From: Brevibacillus agri
GTDB taxonomy: Bacteria > Bacillota > Bacilli > Brevibacillales > Brevibacillaceae
Assembly: GCF_004117055.1 (NCBI RefSeq)
Contig: NZ_CP026363.1
Location: forward strand, 4,053,001-4,117,000
DNA length: 64,000 nt
Direction: 5' to 3'
Shown: positions 1 to 8,924 of the stretch, one piece after another
Layout: each line of letters starts with the position of its first letter
How positions within the stretch are numbered: position 1 is the stretch's first letter
Notes under the pieces: model-generated
Database searches by the model: none
Told to the model about the DNA's origin: nothing
Seen by the model: the letters and a program-made list of their open reading frames with translations, nothing else
Program-made: the position numbers and the translations under genes

Positions 1-519
1 TCCTTCTGGCACGCCCGGGCTGTCCGGCAGACCGAGCGTCGCGACACCGGAGCCTGCTTTAATCAGCAAACTGTCCGCATGGCCGTGGTAACAGCCTTCG
101 AACTTCATGATTTTGTTGCGCTTCGTATAGCCGCGCGCGAGGCGCAGGGCGCTCATCGTCGCCTCTGTCCCGGAGTTGACCATGCGCACGACTTCTACGG
201 ACGGAACCAGTTCACATACGAGCTTGGCCATCTCGGTTTCGCGCTCTGTCGGAGCACCGAAACTCGTGCCAAGTGCCGCCACTTCCGTAATCGCGGCCAG
301 CACGCGCGGATGCGCATGTCCGAGAATGAGCGGCCCCCAGGAGCCGATGTAGTCAATGTAGCTGTTGCCGTCCACATCAAAAATTCGCGAGCCTTCCCCT
401 TTGGCGATGTAGACCGGATTGCCGCCCACGCTCTTGAACGCCCGCACCGGGCTGTTCACTCCGCCTGGTATGTAATGCTGTGCTTCTGCAAACAACTGCG
501 TCGATTTTTCTCTTGTCAT
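1..519 (-). CDS. hemL: Glutamate-1-semialdehyde 2,1-aminomutase, N-terminal part (runs off left edge)
   Basis: PLP enzyme that turns glutamate-1-semialdehyde, the HemA product, into 5-aminolevulinate in the C5 route of haem synthesis. Only the first 173 codons are in the window. Visible class-III aminotransferase features are [12 protein letters not shown] (residues 17-28), the [16 protein letters not shown] segment (47-62), NSGTEAT (115-121, cofactor phosphate region) and YHGHAD (144-149). The PLP lysine lies beyond the edge. The ATG at 519 follows the hemB stop by 7 nt, and its ribosome site (GAGGTGAGGA) overlaps the end of hemB, so the two are probably translated together. It is the last gene of the hemAXCDBL operon. 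Confidence 0.96.
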   Translation of the reverse strand, partial: MTREKSTQLFAEAQHYIPGGVNSPVRAFKSVGGNPVYIAKGEGSRIFDVDGNSYIDYIGSWGPLILGHAHPRVLAAITEVAALGTSFGAPTERETEMAKLVCELVPSVEVVRMVNSGTEATMSALRLARGYTKRNKIMKFEGCYHGHADSLLIKAGSGVATLGLPDSPGVPEG

Positions 520-526
520 CTCGTCC

Positions 527-1501
527 TCACCTCGCCAGCCATTTTGCTACATCTTTGGCGTGGTACGTAATAATCAGGTCCGCACCAGCCCGTTTGAAGC
601 TCACCAACGTTTCCATTACGATCCGCTCTTCGTCGATCCAGCCGTTTTGCGCAGCGGCTTTGACCATGGAATACTCGGCGCTCACATTGTAGGCGACGAT
701 CGGCAGGTTGAAGTTTTCGCGCAGGCGCAGCACCATGTCCATGAAGGCAAGGCCCGGCTTCACGATCAAAAAGTCTGCCCCTTCCTTCACATCGGAAGCT
801 GCTTCGCGCAGTCCTTCGCGCGCGTTGGCCGCGTCCATCTGGTAGCTCTTGCGATCGCCAAACTGCGGTGTCGAACCAGCCGCATCGCGAAATGGTCCGT
901 AGAAGGAGGACGCGTATTTCACTGCGTACGACATGATCGGAATATGCTGGAAGCCCGCTTCGTCCAAAGCTTCGCGAATGGCGATCACGAAACCGTCCAT
1001 CATGTTGGATGGAGCGATGATGTCCGCTCCGGCTTTTGCCTGGGAAACGGCCGTCTTGCCCAAAAGCGCAAGCGTCTCGTCATTGACGACTTCGCCCTCG
1101 TGAATGACGCCGCAATGTCCGTGATCGGTGTATTCACACAGGCACGTATCGGCAATCACGATCATTTCCGGGTGGGCTTCCTTGATCTGACGGATGGCTT
1201 GCTGCGTAATCGCCTCGTCGTTGTACGCTTCCGTTCCGCAGGCGTCCTTGTGCTCCGGTACGCCGAACATCAGAACAGACTGGATTCCCAGCTCCACGAT
1301 TTCCTTCATTTCTTCCGCCAACATATCCAGAGAGAGCTGGTACACGCCTGGCATGGAAGCAATCTCGTTTTTGATGCCGGTCCCTTCCACTACAAACAGC
1401 GGGTAAATCAGGTCTTCCACGCGAACGTGATTTTCCCGTACCAGATTGCGCATTGCCGCGCTTTTGCGCAAGCGGCGATGACGATCAAATGTTAGTGCCA
1501 T
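527..1501 (-). CDS. hemB: Porphobilinogen synthase (5-aminolevulinate dehydratase)
   Basis: Condenses two 5-aminolevulinate molecules to porphobilinogen in the cytosol. The 324 residues match the usual length. Zinc-site cysteines are C120, C122 and C130 ([14 protein letters not shown]), so this is the Zn-dependent type. Schiff-base lysines are K195 ([17 protein letters not shown]) and K248 ([10 protein letters not shown]). The position after KPGLA, often Tyr in the family signature, is Phe here, a mild variant. hemD ends 1 nt upstream of the start and hemL begins 7 nt downstream of the stop, so it sits in the middle of a tightly packed haem operon. Confidence 0.98.
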   Translation of the reverse strand: MALTFDRHRRLRKSAAMRNLVRENHVRVEDLIYPLFVVEGTGIKNEIASMPGVYQLSLDMLAEEMKEIVELGIQSVLMFGVPEHKDACGTEAYNDEAITQQAIRQIKEAHPEMIVIADTCLCEYTDHGHCGVIHEGEVVNDETLALLGKTAVSQAKAGADIIAPSNMMDGFVIAIREALDEAGFQHIPIMSYAVKYASSFYGPFRDAAGSTPQFGDRKSYQMDAANAREGLREAASDVKEGADFLIVKPGLAFMDMVLRLRENFNLPIVAYNVSAEYSMVKAAAQNGWIDEERIVMETLVSFKRAGADLIITYHAKDVAKWLAR

Positions 1502-1502
1502 G

Positions 1503-2297
1503 TCAATTCCCTCCCAGATTCTCTAGTAAAGCTTCTAACAGTCCATCCACGGTGTACTCGCTCGCGACCACGTCGACGGCAAGCCCGTTTTTTCTGGCTG
1601 TCTCGGCAGTGATCGGACCGATGCAGGCAATCCGCACCTGATCCAGCCAGCCTGGCGAGGCAAACGGCGCCATCGCCTGGATGAAATGAGTCACGGTAGA
1701 TGAGCTGGTAAACAAAATGACATCAATCCGGCCTTCTTGCAACTGTTGGGCCGCTTCCGGCGCCCGTGACCCGTCGATGACCGTCTGGTAGGCGTCTACC
1801 TCTGTCACGGCAAGCCCCAGCTCTTTCAGCTCTGCCGGCAAAGCCTTGCGGGCGATATCGGCCCGCGGCAGCAGCACGCGCTGCCCCGGCTGAAGCTGCT
1901 CGTGCAAGCTCGCAAGCAAGCCCTCCGCTACGTAATCGGACGGAATGACCGCAACCGAAAGCCCGTGCTTGGTCAGCGCTTGCGCGGTCTTGGGACCGAC
2001 CGCCGCGATCTTCCCGGCAAACGCCGCGAAGCCGACTCCTACCTGCTCCATGCGCTCCAGAAAAAACCGCACGCCATTGACGCTGGTAAAAATCACCCAG
2101 TCGTAGCTCGGCAGCTCGGAGATCGCTTCGTCGAGCTTTGTTTTGTCTGCGGGCGGGATCATTTTCAAGAGCGGAAAGGCATACGCCCCTCCGCCCAAAC
2201 GCTCGATTTTGTCCACGAGCTCCTGCACCTGGCTTTTCGCGCGCGTCACCATGATGCGCTTGCCCGTAAGCGGCCCGCGCGATCCGACGGCTGTCAT
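1503..2297 (-). CDS. hemD: Uroporphyrinogen-III synthase
   Basis: Cyclises hydroxymethylbilane with inversion of ring D to uroporphyrinogen III. 264 residues with the two-lobe HemD layout: an N-terminal lobe with [12 protein letters not shown] near residue 12, [16 protein letters not shown] near 65 and [11 protein letters not shown] near 97, and a C-terminal lobe with [14 protein letters not shown] near 193 and [15 protein letters not shown] near 223. The family is weakly conserved, so these T-S and GP motifs together with position carry the call. Its start overlaps the end of hemC by 4 nt (ATGA), which suggests coupled translation. Confidence 0.95.
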   Translation of the reverse strand: MTAVGSRGPLTGKRIMVTRAKSQVQELVDKIERLGGGAYAFPLLKMIPPADKTKLDEAISELPSYDWVIFTSVNGVRFFLERMEQVGVGFAAFAGKIAAVGPKTAQALTKHGLSVAVIPSDYVAEGLLASLHEQLQPGQRVLLPRADIARKALPAELKELGLAVTEVDAYQTVIDGSRAPEAAQQLQEGRIDVILFTSSSTVTHFIQAMAPFASPGWLDQVRIACIGPITAETARKNGLAVDVVASEYTVDGLLEALLENLGGN

Positions 2298-3223
2298 TGC
2301 TCGTTCTCCCGCAGCACCTGTGCGAGCACCTCGCCAGCTCCTTGCGCCAGAAGCGCTTCCGCTACCTGCACGCCGAGCGCCTGCGGATCGCGGCCAGTCG
2401 CCGTGTTTTTGAACATTTGTTTTCCGTCCGGCGAGCCGACCATCCCGGTCAAAGTGATTTGCTTATCTTCTCCGACCGTCGCGTAAGCCCCGATCGGAAC
2501 CTGGCAGCCGCCTTGCAGCTTGTGCAGGAAGCTGCGCTCGGCTGTCACCGCCAGCCGCGTCGGCTCGTCGTCGAGCTGCTTCAACAGGGCCAGCGTCTCT
2601 TCGTCATCGGCGCGGCATTCGATGGCGAGCGCTCCCTGGCCGACGGCTGGCAGGCTGATTTCCACAGGCAAAAATTGCGAAATGTTCCCTTCGTAGTTGA
2701 CGCGCGCAAGTCCCGCTGCCGCCAGGATGATCGCATCGAAGTTGCCTTCTTCCAACTTGCGGATGCGCGTATCAATGTTGCCGCGAAGCGATTCGATCTG
2801 AATGTCCGGGCGATGGGCGAGAATTTGCGCACTGCGGCGCAGACTGCTCGTGCCCACGAGCGCTCCTTCTTTCAGTTCATCCAATGTCTTGCCATCCAGG
2901 GACAAGAGGACGTCCCGCGGGTCAACCCGCTTCGGAATCGCACCGATCACGAGGCCCTCCGGCAATTCAGCCGGCATGTCCTTCAAGCTGTGCACGGCAA
3001 AATCCGTTTCCTTATCGTACAGCGACTGTTCGATTTCTTTGACAAAAAGCCCTTTTCCGCCAACCTTGGACAGCGTCACATCGAGAATGCGGTCGCCCTT
3101 CGTCACGATTTCGTGCAGCTCAAACTCAGCCTGCGGCGCGAGTTCTTTCAGTTTTTGTACGACCCAATTCGTCTGGGTGAGCGCCAGCTTGCTGCGACGC
3201 GTCCCTACTTTCCATTTTCCCAT
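2294..3223 (-). CDS. hemC: Hydroxymethylbilane synthase (porphobilinogen deaminase)
   Basis: Polymerises four porphobilinogens into hydroxymethylbilane on a dipyrromethane cofactor. 309 residues. The cofactor-binding cysteine is C240 in [13 protein letters not shown]. The catalytic aspartate is D82 in [14 protein letters not shown]. The conserved arginine-rich elements [10 protein letters not shown] (124-133) and [10 protein letters not shown] (144-153) are present. It overlaps hemD by 4 nt downstream and lies 24 nt after hemX. Confidence 0.98.
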   Translation of the reverse strand: MGKWKVGTRRSKLALTQTNWVVQKLKELAPQAEFELHEIVTKGDRILDVTLSKVGGKGLFVKEIEQSLYDKETDFAVHSLKDMPAELPEGLVIGAIPKRVDPRDVLLSLDGKTLDELKEGALVGTSSLRRSAQILAHRPDIQIESLRGNIDTRIRKLEEGNFDAIILAAAGLARVNYEGNISQFLPVEISLPAVGQGALAIECRADDEETLALLKQLDDEPTRLAVTAERSFLHKLQGGCQVPIGAYATVGEDKQITLTGMVGSPDGKQMFKNTATGRDPQALGVQVAEALLAQGAGEVLAQVLRENEQ

Positions 3224-3247
3224 GACAGCCTCCTTGATGAACAGCCA

Positions 3248-4066
3248 CTACCACCAGCTGTGAAATGTAGAAGTCGTAATGCCTAAAAAATTGATGAGCA
3301 GAAGCAAAAACGCCAGGACGTTCCACTGGGCGAGCCTGCGCATTTGCAGCGTATCCCGATAGCGTTTGTACAGCCAGAACGAATAGCTGGCCAAGACAAG
3401 CATGGAAGTAACTACTTTGGAGTCCAGCAAAAATTTCTCCGGCAACACCATTTTTCCCCAAATGATCCCCAGAACAATCGAGAGCAGCAGCATCGGCACG
3501 CCGAGCATGTTCATCCGGTAGGCGTAGCCTTCCAACTGGTCCAGGCTGGGCAGCCTGCGCAGAAGTGGAGTCCAGCGCCGCTCCTTGAGCATCTTATGCT
3601 GCAAGAGGTACATCGCGGAAAAGATCATCGACAGCGAAAACGCGCCATAGCTGAACATCGCAAGCGTCACGTGCGTCAAGAGCAGCTCCGAGGTCAAAAC
3701 GTCAGATACTGCGACGATGGGCGTCTCTGGCAAGAACATCGACATGACCAGGACGACAAACCCGATAATATTTGTAAAAAAAACCAGCAAATCAATGCGA
3801 AAAAAATAGTGTAAGGCAAGTGATAGGCTTACCAGCACCCAGGAGTAAAAAAAGAGCGTCTCAAACAGCGTAATGACAGGAAAATAAGCTTTCATCACTG
3901 TCTGCGACACAAAAAAAGCAGTTTGCAAGGCCCAAACGACAATAAGCAACCCGAAAGCCAAACGATTGACTTTCCGGTTGCTTTGCAAGAAGTCGTTAAA
4001 ATAGAAGAGAACACTTGCAGCGTAGAGAAAGATCGTCAGGTCGTAGATCCATCTCACCTCGGCCAT
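3248..4066 (-). CDS. hemX: HemX, polytopic membrane protein of the CcsA/cytochrome-c-assembly family
   Basis: 272 residues dominated by about eight hydrophobic helices, the first at residues 8-24 and the last near the C-terminus, ending in a short polar tail. The sequence fits the cytochrome c assembly/CcsA-like family to which HemX of the Bacillus hem operon belongs. In B. subtilis HemX negatively affects the amount of HemA; that role is assumed here from synteny, not visible in the sequence. It lies between hemA (71 nt upstream) and hemC (24 nt downstream). Confidence 0.9.
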   Translation of the reverse strand: MAEVRWIYDLTIFLYAASVLFYFNDFLQSNRKVNRLAFGLLIVVWALQTAFFVSQTVMKAYFPVITLFETLFFYSWVLVSLSLALHYFFRIDLLVFFTNIIGFVVLVMSMFLPETPIVAVSDVLTSELLLTHVTLAMFSYGAFSLSMIFSAMYLLQHKMLKERRWTPLLRRLPSLDQLEGYAYRMNMLGVPMLLLSIVLGIIWGKMVLPEKFLLDSKVVTSMLVLASYSFWLYKRYRDTLQMRRLAQWNVLAFLLLLINFLGITTSTFHSWW

Positions 4067-4137
4067 GCACTCTCTCCCCTCTTTCCCTATCGGTTTCTAT
4101 CGATGGCAGTATCGTTTTTGCAAAGAAGAGAAGGTCT

Positions 4138-5499
4138 TTATTTCGGCACACGGGAAGCCAGGACCTGCTCGCGAGCTGCTGGCTGCTTGCTTTTGTCGTC
4201 TGCCCAGAGCGCTTCCTGCTCTTTGCGTTCCAAAATTTCTTCGAGGGCAAACATCTTGGTGAAAATGTCCAGCACTTCATCTCCGTATTTGGTAGCTGCC
4301 ATTTCCTTCAGGCGCACGACCGGATCGTGCATGAGCTGGTTGACGATCCCTTTGGTCGTCTTGCGGATGATGTGCATTTCGCGCTCGGTCAAGTTCGGCA
4401 GCTTGTTTTCTATCTTGCGCATCGCTTCACCCTGGATGGTGAGCGTTTTTTCACGCAGCGCGGCAATCAGCGGCGCTACGCCCAGCGTCTGGTACCAGGT
4501 CGTAAAGGCCACAATCTCCTCTTCGATCATCGCATCCAGCCGCTCCGCTTCCCGCGAGCGCTCTGCGACGTTGCTCGCGACGATTCCTTCCAGATCGTCA
4601 ATGTCGTACAAAAAGACATTATCCAGATCGTGCAGGTCAGGATTCAGGTCGCGGGGAACCGCGATGTCCACCATGAACAGCGGACGGTGCTTTCTTTGCT
4701 TCATGATTGGCGCCAGATCCTTTTTGCCGAGGACGTATCCGGTCGCTCCCGTAGAGCTGATGACGATGTCGGCAGTGAGCAGCGCCTCAGGCAACTGCTC
4801 CATCGTACAGGAGTCCCCTTTGAATTTTTCCGCCAAAAGCTGTGCCCGCTCCAGCGTGCGGTTCGCTACCATGACTCGCTCGGAGCCGTTGGCGTGCAAA
4901 TGCTTGGCTGTCAGCTCGCTCATTTTGCCCGCTCCGACAATCAGGACGGACTTCCCGGCGAAAGAGCCAAAAATCTTTTTCCCCAGCTCCACGGCAGCAT
5001 AGCTGACCGATACGGCGTTTTGTCCGATCGCCGTCTCCGTATGGGCGCGCTTGGCAAATGTAATGGCTTGCTTGAACAGCGTGTTGAACACCGTTCCCGT
5101 CGTTTTCAGCTCTTGCGCCATCAGGAATGCGTCGCGCACTTGTCCGAGAATTTGCGTCTCTCCCATCACCATCGAATCGAGACCGGCAGACACTCTGAAC
5201 AAATGGTCGATTGCCTGTTCATTCTCTTTTATATAAAGGTGATCTTTGAATCGTTCTTTTTCCACACCGAACCATTCCGCCAAAAAGCGGCGCGTATAGT
5301 CACGGCCGATATTGGCCTGGTCGCAGACGACATACAGTTCCGTACGGTTACATGTCCCCAGGATGACACATTCCGCAATACTCTTCGTCTGGGAGAGAAG
5401 ATGAAGAGCGCGTGCAGTCCCATCATCGCTGAATGTAAACTTTTCGCGAACTTCGACAGGTGCCGTTTTGTAGTTTAAGCCCAGCAAAAGAATATCCAT
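4138..5499 (-). CDS. hemA: Glutamyl-tRNA reductase
   Basis: First committed enzyme of C5 haem synthesis: NADPH-dependent reduction of glutamyl-tRNA to glutamate-1-semialdehyde. With the ATG at 5499 the protein begins MDILLLGLNYKTAPVEVREK, the usual family start, and has 453 residues. This start is preceded by GGGAGG at 5-6 nt, whereas an in-frame ATG 36 nt further upstream has no such site. The catalytic cysteine is C50 in ILGTCNRTELY. A Rossmann motif (VLIVGAGKMSELTAKHL, about residue 187) binds NADPH, and the C-terminal third is the dimerisation helix region. First gene of the hem operon. Confidence 0.97.
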   Translation of the reverse strand: MDILLLGLNYKTAPVEVREKFTFSDDGTARALHLLSQTKSIAECVILGTCNRTELYVVCDQANIGRDYTRRFLAEWFGVEKERFKDHLYIKENEQAIDHLFRVSAGLDSMVMGETQILGQVRDAFLMAQELKTTGTVFNTLFKQAITFAKRAHTETAIGQNAVSVSYAAVELGKKIFGSFAGKSVLIVGAGKMSELTAKHLHANGSERVMVANRTLERAQLLAEKFKGDSCTMEQLPEALLTADIVISSTGATGYVLGKKDLAPIMKQRKHRPLFMVDIAVPRDLNPDLHDLDNVFLYDIDDLEGIVASNVAERSREAERLDAMIEEEIVAFTTWYQTLGVAPLIAALREKTLTIQGEAMRKIENKLPNLTEREMHIIRKTTKGIVNQLMHDPVVRLKEMAATKYGDEVLDIFTKMFALEEILERKEQEALWADDKSKQPAAREQVLASRVPK

Positions 5500-5552
5500 A
5501 GTGTCCTCCCAGAATGACATACGTGCATACGCCATATGTAAAATGCACTATT

Positions 5553-5558
5553 ATTATA
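5553..5558 (-). promoter_or_regulatory. Candidate -10 box upstream of hemA
   Basis: A perfect TATAAT reads on the minus strand about 55 nt upstream of the hemA ATG, in the 281-bp gap between divergent hemA and the EamA transporter. No convincing -35 box lies 16-18 nt further upstream, so this is only a candidate. Nothing else recognisable was seen in the gap. Confidence 0.35.
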
Positions 5559-5780
5559 ACATTATGTCCCGAATCGGCCACGAGTAATTGTGAAAAGTTT
5601 ATTAACGGAAACGCGCTTTTCGGCGCTGATAGAGTCGAAAACATAGCTTGAAACGGCGGCAAAAAGCGACAAATGGCGCACGAATCCGCTTGAAATCCCG
5701 TTGCGAATCACGTATGATGCTGGCTATACGTCTACAAAAATAAAGTTTCGTAAACAAACCGGGAGGAGAGAAAAGAAGCA

Positions 5781-6722
5781 TTGAAAAAACCATGGATGGC
5801 AGATATAACGCTGCTTCTGATCGCTTTGGTCTGGGGAACCACGTTTTTGATCGTGCAGCAGGCAATCGCCTCACTGCCCCCTAACACGTTCAACGCTGTT
5901 CGCTTCACGGTGGCCGCCCTGTTTTTGCTCGTCATTTTCCTGATTCGCTCTCGCCACCAGCTCGCAGCATTCCGCGGCCCGATCGTTCGCGCCGGGATCA
6001 TCCTCGGCTTTTGGCTCTGTCTCGGTTACGCGCTGCAAACGGTCGGCCTTTTGTACACGACGCCTTCCAAAGCCGGATTCATTACGGGCTTGTCTGTCGT
6101 ACTGGTTCCGCTGTTCTCCTTTTTGCTTTTGCGCGACAGGATCAAGCCTGTGGCGGTGATCGGCGTCATCCTCGCAGCAGCAGGCTTGTATCTTTTGACA
6201 CAAAATCAGACCTTCTCGTTCAACCTGGGGGACGCGCTCGTGTTCGGCTGTGCGATTTGCTTCGCCATGCAGATCGTCTTTACCGGAAAATACGCGCCGC
6301 GCTTCGCGGCATTGCCGCTTGCGATCGTTCAGCTCGGGACGGTTGCGGTCATGAGCTGGCTCTACTCCTTTTTCTTCGAGGACTGGAGCCGGGCGTTTGA
6401 TCCGGCGATCCTGTTCATCCCGGAAGTAGCGACAGGGTTGATCGTCACCTCGATCTTTGCAACGGCCCTCGCCTTTTTGGCCCAGACGGCTTTGCAAAAG
6501 CAAACTAGCTCCACACGCGTGGCGCTCATTTTCGCGCTGGAGCCTGTGTTCGCCGCGCTGACTTCGTACGTCTTTATCCACGAGGTACTGAGCGGCAGAC
6601 AGTTGATCGGCTGCCTGATGATTTTTACCGGGATGATTTTGGCAGAGCTTCCGATCGGACAGTGGCTTGCGCAAGCGCGCTCGCGCAAAGGCAAGGCAAA
6701 GGAAGGCCGCGAGTCGGCCTGA
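5781..6722 (+). CDS. EamA/DMT-family transporter
   Basis: Drug/metabolite transporter superfamily membrane protein, 313 residues, about ten hydrophobic helices in two repeated EamA halves (roughly residues 8-140 and 150-290). The N-terminus has the family signature ALVWGTTFLIVQQA, and the second half contains ALEPVFAALTSYVFIHE. The start is a TTG at 5781: GGGAGGAGAG lies 10 nt before it, while the next in-frame ATG (5796) is 25 nt from that site. The substrate cannot be told. It is the only plus-strand gene in the first 21 kb, divergent from hemA and convergent with the GH84 gene, with a shared terminator. Confidence 0.9.
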   Translation: MKKPWMADITLLLIALVWGTTFLIVQQAIASLPPNTFNAVRFTVAALFLLVIFLIRSRHQLAAFRGPIVRAGIILGFWLCLGYALQTVGLLYTTPSKAGFITGLSVVLVPLFSFLLLRDRIKPVAVIGVILAAAGLYLLTQNQTFSFNLGDALVFGCAICFAMQIVFTGKYAPRFAALPLAIVQLGTVAVMSWLYSFFFEDWSRAFDPAILFIPEVATGLIVTSIFATALAFLAQTALQKQTSSTRVALIFALEPVFAALTSYVFIHEVLSGRQLIGCLMIFTGMILAELPIGQWLAQARSRKGKAKEGRESA

Positions 6723-6769
6723 CTGATTCGAAACATTGGCTGTGCCAAGCCATTGGCGCAGCCTTACAC

Positions 6770-6810
6770 AAAAAAGGTTCCTTCTCCCCCTAGGGAAAGG
6801 AACCTTTTTT
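6770..6810. terminator. Bidirectional rho-independent terminator
   Basis: Perfect 14-nt inverted repeat AAAAAAGGTTCCTT (6770-6783) and AAGGAACCTTTTTT (6797-6810) with a 13-nt loop. A T run follows on one strand and an A run precedes, so it can stop transcription from both the EamA gene and the convergent GH84 gene. Confidence 0.9.
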
Positions 6811-6850
6811 CAAGAAAACGCCGAAAGCCCCCGGCAAGACAATCGCCTGG

Positions 6851-8203
6851 TCAGTTGCTCTTTCTGACCTCCTGCAAGATCGCGTCCACAAACAACTGCA
6901 TGACCTGTCCGCACACTTTTTGCGGCAAGCGCTCCGTGCGCTTGATCCACTGCTTGAGCCGCAGCAGGTGGTAGGCGGCTTGCGGGATTTTGCCGCTCGT
7001 TCCGTGGTCGATCAGCGCGACGGCAGACTGGCCGACTTTGGCCCAATGGCGGTATTTTTCAATCCACGGCCGCGCTTCCTTCGCGAGCTTGAGGTTGCTC
7101 ATCCCGCCGAGCAACTGGTGGGCGGTTTGCTCCATCTCGCGAAACAGCAAGGTCAGCTCGGAGACTGCCTTGTTCCGATCTCCCTGCAAAAACTGGAAGC
7201 GAAAAGCAAGAAACGCTTCGAGCAGGCGCGGCGACTCGCCTTCGCACAAAAACGAGCTTTGCACATTGTCGGCAAACGTGAAGAACGCTTCGGCATCGTC
7301 CTTGCCCGCCACTTCCTCCACCGCCTGCTTCCAGGCCGCGTCCGGATCGTAGCCTTGCGGATCGCGCAAATAGGCGGCCGTCGTCATCAACGGAATTTTC
7401 GAGCATTCAGGCAGCGACATCGCGTTTGCCACGTAGCCTGCGGCGTGCTGCCACAAGTCCGGGTCGCGATGGCGCAATGGGCCGATATGCAGCTCGCTTG
7501 CCATCGCCAGGTCGTTGACGGGGTAGTTATCCCAGTAAAACGGCTTGTGCCCCGTATATTCGCCGAAGCGAACCGCATCGCCATCCGTCAGGTACGGCGA
7601 GCAGACAAACCGCCCCGTCCAGAACAAGTCAATCTCTTCGGGCAAATGCCGGCCCAGGTGCTGGATGTACGGCTCTTTGCCAATGCCGTTGTACTGGGTC
7701 GGGCAGACGACCAGCTTGACTGGCTCTCCCCACTCCTGCATCGACTCCCAGACGCGCCGGGTAGTCTGCACGTGAGCATCTGCCAGGTGGGCAAACTGCG
7801 CGACATCCCGTTCATGCAGCAGGTGCATCGGGATGTCGTCGAACAACAAGGAAAAATACCGGACGCCTTTGTCGTACATCGTCCGATATTTTTTCAAAAG
7901 CAGCTCCGTGTGGGCCGGACTCGCATATTCCATGCTGAGGCCGGGGCTTAGACAGTACACAAACTGCATGCCCCGTCCCAGGGCGCTTGCGATCAATTCG
8001 TCCAGTTGGCGCATCGCCGCTTCCGGATGCGGCTCCATCCATCGCTCCCGCAAATATACATCGTCTTTGGGCGAGTAGAAATACGCATTGTAATCGTGCC
8101 GATGCAAAAAATCAATCATGTCCAGCCGCTCTGCATGCGTCCAGGGCGTTCCGTAGAAGCCTTCGATCACACCGCGTACGGCAAAGCAAGCCAGTTTGCT
8201 CAC
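6851..8203 (-). CDS. Family GH84 beta-N-acetylglucosaminidase (O-GlcNAcase/NagZ-like hexosaminidase fold)
   Basis: Glycoside hydrolase resembling GH84, which removes beta-linked N-acetylglucosamine by substrate-assisted catalysis. The N-terminus FAVRGVIEGFYGTPW (residues 7-21) and YNAYFYSPKDDVYLRERW (38-55) are typical, and the catalytic Asp pair is D122-D123 in SLLFDDIP. A domain of about 300 residues is followed by a helical C-terminal part; total 450 residues. The chosen start is GTG at 8203, 8 nt after GGGGAGG; the reading frame stays open 74 codons further, but that stretch lies over the ysxC coding region. No signal peptide is seen, so the enzyme appears cytoplasmic. It follows ysxC by 52 nt and is probably co-transcribed. 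Confidence 0.88.
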   Translation of the reverse strand: MSKLACFAVRGVIEGFYGTPWTHAERLDMIDFLHRHDYNAYFYSPKDDVYLRERWMEPHPEAAMRQLDELIASALGRGMQFVYCLSPGLSMEYASPAHTELLLKKYRTMYDKGVRYFSLLFDDIPMHLLHERDVAQFAHLADAHVQTTRRVWESMQEWGEPVKLVVCPTQYNGIGKEPYIQHLGRHLPEEIDLFWTGRFVCSPYLTDGDAVRFGEYTGHKPFYWDNYPVNDLAMASELHIGPLRHRDPDLWQHAAGYVANAMSLPECSKIPLMTTAAYLRDPQGYDPDAAWKQAVEEVAGKDDAEAFFTFADNVQSSFLCEGESPRLLEAFLAFRFQFLQGDRNKAVSELTLLFREMEQTAHQLLGGMSNLKLAKEARPWIEKYRHWAKVGQSAVALIDHGTSGKIPQAAYHLLRLKQWIKRTERLPQKVCGQVMQLFVDAILQEVRKSN

Positions 8204-8255
8204 AAAAGCTGCCTCCCCTTCCCACTTGCGGATTGGGTCTTTGACGGTATCTGCG

Positions 8256-8924
8256 TTACTGTTCCCGCTCGCTCGCGGCTGCTGCCGACACAGAAGCGTC
8301 AGTCGCCTCCGCTGCTTCCACCTGCGCAGGCTGGTCTTTTTCCCGCAGTCGGCGCAAGATTTCGCCCCACAGCTCATCCTTGCCTTGACCTGTCTCCGAA
8401 GAAAACACGATGATCGTATCGTCACCGCGCATGTTCAACGTCTGGCGGATGATCTTCGTATGTTGCAGCCAGCGTCCGCGGGCAATTTTGTCGCCCTTGG
8501 TCGCGACGACGACCGTCGGAATGCCGATCTGTTTGCACCATTCGTACATCGCCACGTCGTCCTTGGAAGGAGCGTGGCGAATGTCGACGAGCTGGATGAC
8601 GAACCGCAGCTCTTTCCGTTTTTTCAGATAGCCCTCGATCATCTTTCCCCATTGTTCCTTGATCGTCTTCGCAACCTTGGCGTAGCCGTAGCCGGGAAAG
8701 TCGACGAAGTAGAGCATCTGGTTGACGCGGAAGTAGTTCAGCGTCTGGGTCTTCCCTGGCCGCGAGCTGATGCGCGCGAGCCCTTTGCGGTTCATCATTT
8801 TGTTGAGCAGCGAAGACTTGCCCACGTTGGAGCGGCCGACGAGAGCGATCTCGTGCAGGCCGTCCTCCGGGTATTGCTTCGGTCCGACAGCGCTGATGAC
8901 GAACTCGGCTGAAGTTACTTTCAT
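8256..8924 (-). CDS. ysxC: Ribosome-biogenesis GTPase YsxC/EngB
   Basis: TrmE-Era-EngA-EngB-type GTPase needed for 50S ribosomal subunit assembly. G1 loop GRSNVGKSS (residues 30-38), G2/G3 region with TQTLNYF and [13 protein letters not shown]4 as ATKGDK and a G5-like [12 protein letters not shown]. Length 222, slightly longer than usual because of an Ala/Glu-rich C-terminal tail of about 25 residues. It overlaps lon by 4 nt, as in Bacillus where ysxC follows lonA. Confidence 0.95.
   Translation of the reverse strand: MKVTSAEFVISAVGPKQYPEDGLHEIALVGRSNVGKSSLLNKMMNRKGLARISSRPGKTQTLNYFRVNQMLYFVDFPGYGYAKVAKTIKEQWGKMIEGYLKKRKELRFVIQLVDIRHAPSKDDVAMYEWCKQIGIPTVVVATKGDKIARGRWLQHTKIIRQTLNMRGDDTIIVFSSETGQGKDELWGEILRRLREKDQPAQVEAAEATDASVSAAAASEREQ

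Noticed and set aside
560..1495. Long plus-strand open frame opposite hemB (and similar ones opposite hemC, lon, clpX and tig)
   Set aside because: High GC content keeps antisense frames open; the minus-strand frames have full family motifs, while these have none and no ribosome sites.
8206..8425. 74-codon N-terminal extension of the GH84 protein
   Set aside because: It lies over the ysxC coding sequence, has a Cys/Arg-rich shadow composition, and a GTG with a strong ribosome site fits the family start.
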